From Certhia americana (Eukaryota; Chordata; Aves; Passeriformes; Certhiidae), in contig CM031860.1 in NCBI GenBank assembly GCA_018697195.1, positions 61,396,509-61,460,508 on the forward strand: DNA of 64,000 nt. The letters run 5' to 3'. Made by a program: the position numbers and the translations under genes. Shown here piece after piece: positions 46,486 to 57,260 of the stretch. The notes beneath the pieces were generated by a model. It searched no databases and was not told where the DNA came from. It worked only from the letters and a program-made list of their open reading frames with translations. Each line of letters opens with the position of its first letter. Within the stretch, counting starts at the first letter, position 1.

Positions 46486-48692
46486 TCCCTGCTTTATCCT
46501 AGACTCCAATATTTCCACCATGAGGAAGAACTGCCAGTGCCTGGATCCTTGAAAGTGATTTTCAGAATGCTCAGGGTGAGAGGTGCATTGCTCTGCAGGT
46601 ACAACACGCAGCCTGGTTTTTTAAAGGATTAATTGTAAAAGACACATGATGTTGTTCCTCTCTCATTCATCAATGAAAAGATCTGGGAATGTGGAAAGCC
46701 TGACTTGTACATTTCTGTAAATGACAACCAAACCCATTTCTACTGTTTAAAACAAAGGGCTGCAGTCAGTCTGAAATTAGTAAGATGAGCTGTAGTACAG
46801 CCCTGAGTGCAATTTAGACACCAGAGTTATTGCTACAAGCTGCTGCCCTTGTAGAAAGAACTTTTTCTTTATCCATTTTTCATTTTGGCAGTGCGTTCCA
46901 ACACCTTGGGCAGGCCTTACAAAGCAGTTGTAAAGGTTGGCTGAGGGCTGGCAAATACAGAATTTGTTACTGTACCAGTACTGTTACTGCTCAGAACAGC
47001 AGCACATATTGGATGGGCTGCTGCTTATTTTTATCCTGCATTATCCTTTTCAACAATCTTATCTCAATCTTTACTTGTTTTAGTAGCAAATATCAAACCA
47101 TGAGATACTGGTAATCTGCTGGTGTCAGTGACTGGTGGCAATGTGAAAAAGTGGGTCTAATTTGGGAGCTGGTGCATTATGTAAGAACTCTAGAGGTCAG
47201 ACAGAAGGCTTCTCTAATCCAGCAAGCCTGCAGTGGTCCTTGGGGGATTAGTGCAGAAAGGCAAGATGAGAAGTCAGATAACTCTGCCAAAACTGAATTT
47301 TTTTTTTTTTTTAATTTTTTTTTTAACTTCATTTTTGTGTCACTTTTGTGTCCTGGCTTATTTTTTACAAATGTTAATTCCTTGGATGAAAACGATTTCA
47401 GACCTATGATCATACTTTTCTGGGCTGCACAGTTCTGTTATATCCTCCCCAAGTTGAGTGAACTGGAGCAGTAGAAAATTTCCAGGCTGTCCATGAAACA
47501 GACTCTCTCTTTCCCCTCAAGTCCCACGACTTCATTAAACCTGATTTCTTAAATCCTGCTAAGCACTCAGCTGATGCTCGCAAGGAAATCTGGTTATTTT
47601 TGAAAAGACAAGTGTGGTTTTCCTCCATGAGCATCACTTTGATTTTATCTGAATTTGGTTTCACCTGCCATTCTCTTACTGAGTTCTTTGTGTTACAAAG
47701 ATCTGGAATTCTGTCACTGTCCCCATGCTTTCTATTTTAAATTACTCTAATTGGAAATTTTATCATGTCACTACTTTCTCCTTTTCTGTTCTTTACAAAT
47801 AAGTTAAGTAGCACAAGTTTAAACATGTCCTTGCAGAACTACACTTGAGACCACCATTTACACCTGCCTACTGTACTTGTCTTTTATTCAATAATTTAAC
47901 TCTATTTCAACCTTTTCTCTCAGTTCTGGTTGCTGTTTCATCAGAGGCATTTGATGAGTGACTTTCTCAAAAGGTTTTTGAAATCCAAAAGGACCTTTTG
48001 TTATCCACAAATTTGCTGGTCCCATTTAAGAAACTCCAAAAGGTTTGTAGGGCAGAATTTCAATTTGCAAATGCCACGGTGACTGTTTCAAAGTGTATCA
48101 CATTTAAACAAAGGTCCACTTGACCTATTCCTTCCTACAGTTTCCAGTAATTTCACTTATTCCTTAAGTGTCACTTCAAAACTTTTTCAGATTTATTTTT
48201 TCTCGATATTGTTTTTTCTCTTTTCTAAGTTGTCTAGTAAAAAGAAAGAAACTACTCCCTGGTAATTGTAGCAAAACACCTTGTTCCTCCCTGAGCTTTT
48301 TTGAGGATTTCTTGGTGAATAGCTATAATTTTCTGTGCATTTCATGATGGTTGCTTCTAACAATTCTAGAGATTTGTTACCATTCAAGTTGCCAATCTAT
48401 TCATTAGATCTTTTGAAGACACTTCAAAAGTTTCAGAAAGAGTGAGAACTTTGAATTCTTTGCACCTTGTCCTGCAGTGAATGCTAATATAAAGATTTTC
48501 TTTATTTTCACATCTTTTTGTGAATTTTACATTTTTGATCCTCTGTTGGTTACGGTTGATATTGAATTAATTTTTTTAATCTTAGGGGCCATGTTTTGGA
48601 TTTGTAGTGAAAACACTGTTGGCAACACTGAAATGGTTTTGGTTTTTCATTTCTTTTTCTTTCTTTTTGTAATTTTCCTGTTAATTACCATG
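46485..48692. other. Unique AT-rich DNA with T-runs
   Basis: No gene recognised. A double T-run (15 T, AA, 10 T) lies at 47298-47324. Frames here are short and without domains. Confidence 0.5.
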
Positions 48693-48741
48693 TATTTTAT
48701 TTTATTTTATTTTATTTTATTTTATTTTATTTTATTTTATT
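48693..48741. repeat. (ATTTT)n pentanucleotide microsatellite
   Basis: About 9.5 uninterrupted copies of ATTTT. Directly downstream the sequence remains T-rich. Confidence 0.95.
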
Positions 48742-48941
48742 ATCTGATTTTATTTCAATTATAAGCTTTTTTTTACCTCAGGGTTTTTTCTTTCCCCCAT
48801 TCTGCTGGGAGGGAGGGTGAATAAGCAGCTCCATGGTTCTTAGTTGCCAGCTGGGGTTATACCATGAAAAGACCTCCCAGCATTTGATGCTGTGGACCTT
48901 GTGGCAGTAGTGCATTTTCTGATGTATTTGAAGAAATATGC

Positions 48942-48945
<4 letters not shown>

Positions 48946-48981
<36 letters not shown>

Positions 48982-49007
48982 AAAAAATCCTTGGTTTTTT
49001 TTTTTTT
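48946..49007. repeat. Poly-A/poly-T perfect inverted repeat
   Basis: A run of 34 A (48946-48979) is followed by CCAA, a short loop, TTGG and 13 T (48995-49007). The arms at 48967-48983 and 48991-49007 are perfectly complementary over 17 bp with a 7-base loop. Confidence 0.93.
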
Positions 49008-51482
49008 AATACTTTTTTCATTTTTTACTCTGGCTCCTTTTGGGGGCACTCCATTACTGTATTTTCACATTTAATCTTCCAGAATTTGACTGAATCTTTC
49101 TTTGAATTTGACTGCTCTTTGTTTCTTCTTTGGGTACCTTTGCTTTTTACAGATAATCTCACATATAATAACATTTTTTGCTTTGTTTCTAGGCCAGACC
49201 TTGTGTTCAGACCTACGTGCCAACTCTGTTGAGTGTCACCTCCAAGGTTTTTATTCTCTTGTATAGCCTGAACTGCTTTTTCAGGGCTTTCTGTTTCTTT
49301 CTGCAGCTCCTGTTTTTGAAGATGAACCTAAATCCTGTGGTTTTCTTGTACTTTGTGTACTCCCCTGGGAGTGTGTTGCTGTAACATAAGACTTCACTGA
49401 GACCAAACTGTGGTACATTTTCTTCAGCTGAATACCCTTGGGCTAAATCCTGTACAACTTTAAAACCCTTTAAAGGGTTGTATCTTCTCTTTTGGGTTCC
49501 CTAGCCATCCCTTTGTGTTGTTCATGAACTGCTTGGGTTATGTCCTGGAACGTTTTTTCCTCACCTGAAGATGGATTAATAAAGTCCCAGCTGCATTTCC
49601 AGCTGTCATTTTCTGTGTGATTTCTTACATAACACATTTTATGAAGTGTTATTGTCCTGGCTGGATGCTGCTTGTGCAGGTAATGTTGGTTTAGATCCAA
49701 GGTTGCTTTAGCATATGGCTTTATTCCCTCACCCCAACCCTGGCAAAGCCTGCTTGCTCCTTTCTGAAATTTGTAGACTGGCATTGGAATGCTTTTCTGC
49801 TCCCAAATTTCCAGCATGACTAGGACATTGAAATTATTTAAGGGAAAAATTTAAATGCAAGCACATGAGGCTCCACAGCTGCTCCCTTCTATTACTTAGT
49901 CCTCCAGCACTTCTGTTGCAAGATGTACTCTGTGGACTTGATTCCCTTCTTGCCACCTGAATGAGATCTCAGACTTTGTATTCCCTATGTGACTCCATCT
50001 ATTCTGGGACTTATCTTTTGTTTGAAAATAGAGAATTTCCATATTTCACCCACTACTCTGTTATCATTACAAGCATGTGTTCTCTTTATTTACTTCCCCC
50101 ACAGTTCCCTCTGACAGGTCCAGCAGACCTCCTGAAGTGCCAGCAGGTGTTTTCCTGGTGGTTCTGGTCAAGTCTGCCATTCTTCTTGAGGCTCTCCTTA
50201 TTTTAGAGGTTGTACACTCAATTCCAAAACCGTGTGATCCATCCCAAAAGCAAACCAGCAGGTGCTGATATAGGTGTTAATATAGATTTTTGCAGTCACA
50301 GTGACCAACATCATCTTTCTGGTTTGGACTCAGAGCACACACGGATATTCCAGAGCAAAGAGAAAACCTGTCTGTTTCCACAGGGATATATCCCTGGCGA
50401 AATAATTTTTTCTTTAATGGTTTTTAAGACTTGTTTCTGCAATCCTGGCATAATTCTGAATTTATGTGCCTCTCATTTGATGCTGGAGAAGGATAGATAT
50501 AATTTTCTTGGAGGCAAAAATATGCAGTGGGGTCCCTTAGGTGGTTGCTCCTGTACCCCAGTTCAGCCACTTTGGACACCAGTGAGAAACACCAGCAGGT
50601 TGCACTGTGAGCTTGCAAATGCTACTTTTGTAAAGAGTTTATTCACACTTTGCCCATTCCATGTGGCAAACTGTGTAACCCTCCTCTTGCAGCTCGACTC
50701 CTACCTTCATTTCTTTATTTTGAGGAGGGGATGGGTGCAGCCCATAGTGGTCATTGCATCTAACGAATTTATCCAAGCTCCTCCTCTGTTGCTGCCCTTA
50801 AGCTCAAAAGCTTGAACACACTGCCTTTCACCCATTGCTAAATTACAGGAACAGCCAAATTCAGGGGAATTTTTATAGCTTGAGGAGAGAGAAGCCCAGG
50901 GATACACTGAGGATGGTGTGGGACCTCTACAAAGGAGATTAGAGAGAAGGATAAAGAAAATCTCCTGGCAGTGGTAAATCCTCCTGTGATACAGAAAGGC
51001 AGGTTAAAATGAAGTTAAATTCCTGCACTGTTGGATCTGTAAAGGCTCAGGTAATTTCTGAAAATTAGTTATTTCTCTCTTGTAAAGCAGCTATTCATTT
51101 CCACAAATCAAAACCTTTCAAGTAGAAAGAATATCTTTCTCCTTTGTGAGTAGGCAATGGCTGATGTTCAACTGGAGAACACTGCACCCACCTCCAACTT
51201 AATCTGGGGGGCTGAAGCTGATGGAAAGCTATCTAGAAATGAGATTTAAGAAAGGAAGAAATTATTAAGGTACATTGTGAAGATAAGATGGAGACCTCCT
51301 TATCAGAAAATGTGGATAATCAGGTTTAAAAAGTAAAATGTTGAAGCAGAAAGTAGACAAACTAGTTAAAGGGAAAACACTGAGAACTGTTACTTGTATA
51401 AAATATAACCCTGGCTCTGAGCTACAAATATTTGTGGGCTGAGACAGTAGCAGTGATGGGGAAAATATAATGTCTACTCGGC
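49008..51482. other. Unique DNA with several longish open frames
   Basis: About 2.5 kb holding the longest open frame in the window outside CR1 (plus 50210-50815, 201 codons) and a minus-strand frame of 115 codons (49470-49817). Neither has a recognisable domain, signal peptide or good context. A phrase at 50876-50945 weakly recalls internal CR1 sequence (GAGGAGAGAGAAGCCCAGGG), but the match is not convincing. Confidence 0.45.
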
Positions 51483-51489
51483 ATGTATA

Positions 51490-51524
<35 letters not shown>

Positions 51525-51530
51525 TTGTAT
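51483..51530. repeat. (TA)n(GTAT)n compound microsatellite
   Basis: A TA dinucleotide run is followed by about seven GTAT units with one GTTT interruption, then a T-run. Confidence 0.93.
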
Positions 51531-54500
51531 TTTTTTTCCCCAGTGACCAATGGTAAAAAACTATTGAGAGAAGTTGCTGGCATAGATGGGCCTTCCAACT
51601 GAGCAGTCATATGCTGGGGGAATACTGCAGAAAATAAATTTAATCAGAGAGCAGGTAAACGTACTGATAAAATTAATTCTCTTGTTAGATTTCTCACACA
51701 TTAATTACTTAAACTGTATAGCTAACTTAAGCCACCTGGATATGTAATTGCAGGGCAATTAATGATTTTCTCAGAACTGTAATTGAGGATTTTTTAGAGT
51801 GAGGAGTGGGTCTTTTCATCACACACTTTAGCAGGCTCGTGTATCAGATTGGCTGTACAGCATCCTGGCTTTCCCTTCGGAAAGGTGCAAATGGGAACAG
51901 CTCTAAAGCAGTGTGTGAAGTGGCTGGGAGCACTTCCCTCTCAGAAATGTTACTGGTGCTGAGTGAACTGAGTGAAATGTGCCCTTTTGGGATTTCAGTC
52001 CGGCTGCCTCACCTTACCTCACCTGTGGAAATGTTCTGATCATTTTATACACGGTGCTTGATAAATGTGTGATAAAAAGAGATGTGTGAAGACACTGTTT
52101 TGAAAAGAACAACACAGCTGAAATTATGAAGTGTTTCACTACTGCTGCATCGTTTGAAGCACTTTCCTGGGTGCTTCTGTCTGGGTATTCTTTTGTGCTT
52201 GTGGGAGGGGATTTATATTGTGCTAATTTACTTCCAAACACAGCTTGGGAAATATACAGGTTAAAGGCAAAGTATAAAGTAGGAAAATAGCTCGAACAAT
52301 GAAAAAGCAATGCAAAACTAATGCTTAGAGTTAGTCCCAGGGGTGCCTGTGCCTGGCTATGTGCTGAATTTGCAAGCTCTGCCAAAGGATGAGTTGCCAA
52401 AACTCAGCTGAAATGCCAAATGGAAGTCAGTGGCTCAAATTATTTGCTCAGATGAAGTTTCTTTGCTGATTGTTATTTAAACATTCTGAGTTTAGTTTTT
52501 GAAAAAGATGGAGCAAAAAGAATTGGGAATTGATCCCTCTCTGGATGGAGCTTGGATGACAGTTTGTGTGGGTACAGGGCTGGAGTATTGCTAAATTCTC
52601 TGTGCCCATCTATATTCCTTTACATTGGCAAGCACAGAGGTTTGCAGCCAATTCCCATGTCCCATTTGCAATTTGATATGCTGTTCAGTCATGTTCCAGT
52701 GAGAGCCTTTGAAAAAACAAAACAAAACAAAAAACTCAAAACAAATACCACAAAACCCCAAAGCAACCTGCCACCCCTGAAAAAAACCCTACTCAAAATC
52801 TTTTAACTTTTCCCCTCTGCCTCCCAAATCCATCAACTTCTCCCAAAGATATCTTTGTTGTAGACAAAACAAAGCAAGATTAAGAAGAGAAGGGGCATCA
52901 TAAAAATTTGGTGTTGTTCCTCAGGTACCCACCAATGTGCTGAGAAACAGCCTTTCACTCCAGGTGATTATACCTGGCAGAAACACAGTCAGAGTTGGGA
53001 AAAGACTCCTTTTCTCTCTCTTCCTCTTCTTGATTCTCCTGTAAATAAAAAACTTTTGTCTTAACTTCTTTTCCAAAAAAGCAGTGTCTCCCAATTTTTT
53101 TAAGTGTGGTTTGCGTTGATACTGACAAATATGATTTCTGATCTGAAAAAAAAAAATAATTTTTTAATTATTTCAGGGATGAAGTTTCAGAAGGTTTTAT
53201 TTCATCCTGAATAACCTGAAAAAGATTCTCATGTAAGTAAGAAAGACTAATAACTTCTTGTTTCAAAGGAAACTTATAAACAATTCCTGAGAACCTTCCA
53301 AACCCCTTGCGTTGTGTGTGTGTTGTTTGGACTCAGAACCTTAAAACATATTTAGGTGTTTATTTCTTCTCACTCCAGCTGAATTTAGGAAATTAAATGT
53401 CTTTCAAAGAGTTTTAAAAATCTATGTTCCACTAACTTGTCCAAAGGTGGATCAGAGACAAGAATCCAACTCAGCTTTTTGGAGCCTGTTGTAATTGAAA
53501 CGATCATAAAGTCATTGTTCAGAAAACAAACAAAAAATAAATGCAGGGTGAAAGCCAAGTGCATCATTGCAATTGAGGCTCTCACTCTTCTCCCTGGGAG
53601 TGAGGGGTCCACTCCCAAGGGTGTTTTAGACCAGACAATTATCCCAGCACAGGTGAGAGATGCTGGGGGTGGAGTGGAGGGGGTGTCTGTCAGATTAAGG
53701 ACACCTCAGGAAGGAGCTGTGAAGATAAGAATTCTGGCAAGACATAACTTGGGCAGAGGCTTGTCTACCACTTGTCTTCTGAATCCTTTTGAACCAGGCT
53801 CTTTCCTGTTTCCTTCCATATATTTTCTATTTTTATTAAGTAAAATTTTATGGCTAAGCAAACTGAGCACCTACCTGTGCTAGCAAGTTTTGAGCAGAAC
53901 CAATCCAGGAATGCAAACCATCCATTAGCATTCCTTTCCTTTTAAAACCTGGCAGAGATATAAATCTGATTCCTGCAGTGTGTCACCAGGGAGCAAAAAT
54001 AGTTTTTGCCTCTTCCACACTACCGAATAATGGCGTGGACGTTTGCAATTTAGATTATAGACTCCGTGTAATCAGGCTCCTTGGTCTGAGCAGTTGTACA
54101 GCGTCTAAGCACAAGAAGATATTGATCTCAGCAGGAGGTGCAATGCAAACAATACTAAATAAACAGTTTGAAAAAGCTGAGGCAGAAATGCAAATCCTAC
54201 CACTTATTTGAGAACAATATTCCAAATTCAGATTCTGCTATCATCTATGAGAGCTTATAAAAACCTTATTTACATGTAAATGGCCCTAAAAAAGGCTGCA
54301 AGGTGCTGGTCTCTGAGGACATTATTATCTTTGCTTCCCCAGCCTCTTCCAGAAACCATTGGATTTTTATCAGCCTAATGTCTGATCTTTGATCAAACTA
54401 ATTTGAAGTAGTTGCACTTTGCACTCACAGATATATCAAATCTATTAGCTTAAATTCTGTATGTACAAACATAGCAAATAAATAGACACATTAAATAGCA

Positions 54501-56106
54501 AACGCTGTTTTTACACTGCTTCTTGGAGTGGAGAAATCTTCTGAATAGGTGGTAAAGATTCTACAGGAATAGCATTTTTTTCTTCTCTATATTGTTTAGG
54601 GAAAGCCATATTCTGTCCCCATCTATTTATACATTTGAAACTCTAAAGACACAGGTACATGAAGTTACAAGCAGTTTTATTTTGTCTTATATATTTGTAC
54701 ATACCAAGGACTTATCCCATTCTAGCCCCCTCTATATCATTCTTCTCTACTTCTCAGTTGGGTTTGCTCAAAATTGATTCATCTGTGCAAAATGTCAGAA
54801 GATTAGGATCATTTCTATTATGTTAGATCAGCTAATTAGTATATGCTTTGTCTGCTCAATTAAAGGGAAAACCCAGCATGAAAATCTTCTTTGATCTAAG
54901 CAGTTTACAAAAGCATCTCTGCAAAAATGAAAGTTGTGTTTTAGGCTTTGAGCTGGAATAATTCATATAGGGCATGCCACTCCAGAGGGGAGCAAGCTCA
55001 CACACTTAGGAAGAAGAAGGTTTTATCTTTATAGCTGTACAGGATATTCCAGTTCTGTTCAGAGAATTTGTTAGGTAAATGTCCAGGTATCAATTCACAC
55101 AGACTTTGTATCAGCTCCTCTACTGTTCTTCACTCTGAATTACCCTTCAATTTCCAGATATCAGTGTAATTAGTCCTTCACTCTTACAGAATGGAGCAAT
55201 CTGCCTGTGAGAAGTGAGCCACCATTTAAGCACAATCCAGGATTCTGAAGCAGGTAAACTGTCAGAGTTGATCCTGTCAGCTCTGTGACTGAAATACCTG
55301 AGGAATCTCACTCCATACCTGGCCCTATGCCCTGTCCAAAGGGCTGCTGGGGACTTTTGGGAAGCCACAGTCATCCCCAAACTGAAGCAGCTCCCAGGGA
55401 TCCTTGTCTCCTCAGCTCTCTGCTGTCAATGCTGCTGGGACTGTCCCATGAATCTTCAGATGATGCCTTTGGAAGGGTGATAAATGAATGATATTCCAAT
55501 CCCAGGAAGAATTGTGTCAGATATAAGGGATGGAGGGATACTGAGATTCAACATTCTTTTTAGCTGGATTTAGGCATCCAGAGGCAGAGTCCTGCTTCAG
55601 AATTCCAAAATCTGTGACATACCTAAAGCAGCAGCTGGGAAGGGCACCTGAATTTTGGTGTAGACTGCCAATTTCCGAAGTCCAGTCAATGTGTTCCTTA
55701 GTTTGCCAGGATCAGGATATGAAGGAAGAAACATGCATTGCCTTAGTTTCAGAAGCTGTTTTTTGTCTAAGTGCTTTGACTTAAAAATGCTTTAAAAATC
55801 TTTGTTGGATAGTGAAAAAGTACTTTGAAATCTTGATTAGACTATTTTTTTTCCCCTGAAGTTCAGCAGGGCTGCCAAAATTTGATCTGATCTGAATTCA
55901 AGAGCCACTATCTTCTAAACAATATTCTGAATTTGGGCTCAGGGAATGACACAATCCACAGATGATACAGAATCAGATATTTCACATTGCCTTGTGCTCA
56001 TCAGCTGATTCATTTTTATAAAAGGTAAATAAAACACTCAAGGAAGAGAGTTTGGGAGAGTTGAGAAAGAGTAAAAAAACTTAACAAAAAAAAAAATCCC
56101 ACAACA
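51531..56106. other. Unique DNA, no gene recognised
   Basis: About 4.6 kb. It contains an A/C-rich low-complexity stretch at 52711-52800 ((AAAAC)n-like), a plus-strand frame of 148 codons at 53437-53883 without a domain, and a set of small stem-loops at 53581-53707. No transposon was recognised. Confidence 0.5.
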
Positions 56107-56120
56107 CCCCCCCCCCCCCC
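56107..56120. repeat. Poly-C run of 14
   Basis: An uninterrupted C14 preceded by ACAACA and followed by AAACACAG. Homopolymer length in such a run is often uncertain in assemblies. Confidence 0.92.
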
Positions 56121-56929
56121 AAACACAGTAGAAACCAAAAACCCAACCTCACCCAGAAGATATATTTTTTTTATAAACAGAAGACTTCTGTGAGAATTCT
56201 GACAAATGCAGTGTGCATTTCTTAGTCTGCCTATCACAAGAGGTTAATGGCATTCACTTTGACAGGTAAAGACAGTCCTAAAAAATTATTTCTTTGGATC
56301 ATTCTCCAGAGCCGAACATCTTGAACGTGTGGTGCTTCCTACTCTTCCAGACAGGAGGGAGAAAAAAAGACTTTTCTTCCTATAAAGTTTAACAGTGCAA
56401 ACTCTGAAATGATGAATGTGGAGAGAAACAGAACAGATGGGATTTGTTTGCTCTTAAGATTGAATAAGAAAAGCCCTGATAACAGCATATAAAATAATGA
56501 ATAATCCAGAGATGGAATTTGGAATTTAGGTCCTCCGTGGTTCACAACATGAAAGAGATGCTATTGAATGAAACTGAAAAATAGCATGTTTGAAACTGGC
56601 AAAATGAAGTATTTTTTCATATGCATCTGATTTCACTGTATAGCTAAATGCCAAGAAAGTTGCTAGGCAGGAACTCAGAATGAGAGATGGAGAAGAAAGT
56701 TTCAGAACCAACCACAGTTCAAGGACTCAGTATTTGCTGCTAAAAAGTAAAGAAATTTTAAAAAGAATTGATTTTGTGATTGTGATGAAAACCATAAAGT
56801 ATCAGCTTAGCCAACTCAGTTTTATGGCCTCTCAGGTCTGCACTACTCACCAAAAGCAATCACATTTTCCTGTTGGCTTTCCAGCTGCCTGATATTTATA
56901 TTGTGGAGGGAAGAATGATCTTTGGCATC
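56121..56929. other. Unique AT-rich DNA
   Basis: No gene recognised. Frames on the minus strand (56339-56545, 56526-56711) are short and without motifs. Confidence 0.5.
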
Positions 56930-57260
56930 ACTTTTGTGTGAAGAGCCCGTAGGTGGGTGGACAGGTGTCTGTGCCAGGGCTGACTTTGGTGCCAATGCTC
57001 TCCCAGTGACCCCTGGCTTTAAGGGGGTCCTTTAAAAGGTGCTGTTGGTCAGTGTGAGGCAAACTCCCAGGCGTGGCTGTCACCAGAGCACTGCTGAGGA
57101 GCTGTTGCTGGTGCTGTGACAGCAGTGAGGTGCCCACGGGCTGGATACACAGCGCTTGTACCAGCACAGGGGAGGAGATGATGCTCACGGTGCTGTGGTG
57201 TCTGGGGCACAGCAGTGGTTGGAATCTTCTCATGCTCTGGCCCAGGGAAGAGAACTGACT
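56930..57260. other. GC-rich patch of unknown nature
   Basis: About 330 bp clearly richer in G and C than both flanks, with several CpG dinucleotides (for example in GAGCCCGTAGG, CCAGGCGTGG, CCCACGGGC and CAGCGCTT). Open frames exist on both strands, as expected from composition. No CR1 or LTR landmark was recognised. A small regulatory element or an unrecognised repeat are the main options. Confidence 0.4.

Noticed and set aside
50876..50945. Possible internal CR1 sequence
   Set aside because: Only one short phrase is similar, and no further CR1 landmarks follow in order.
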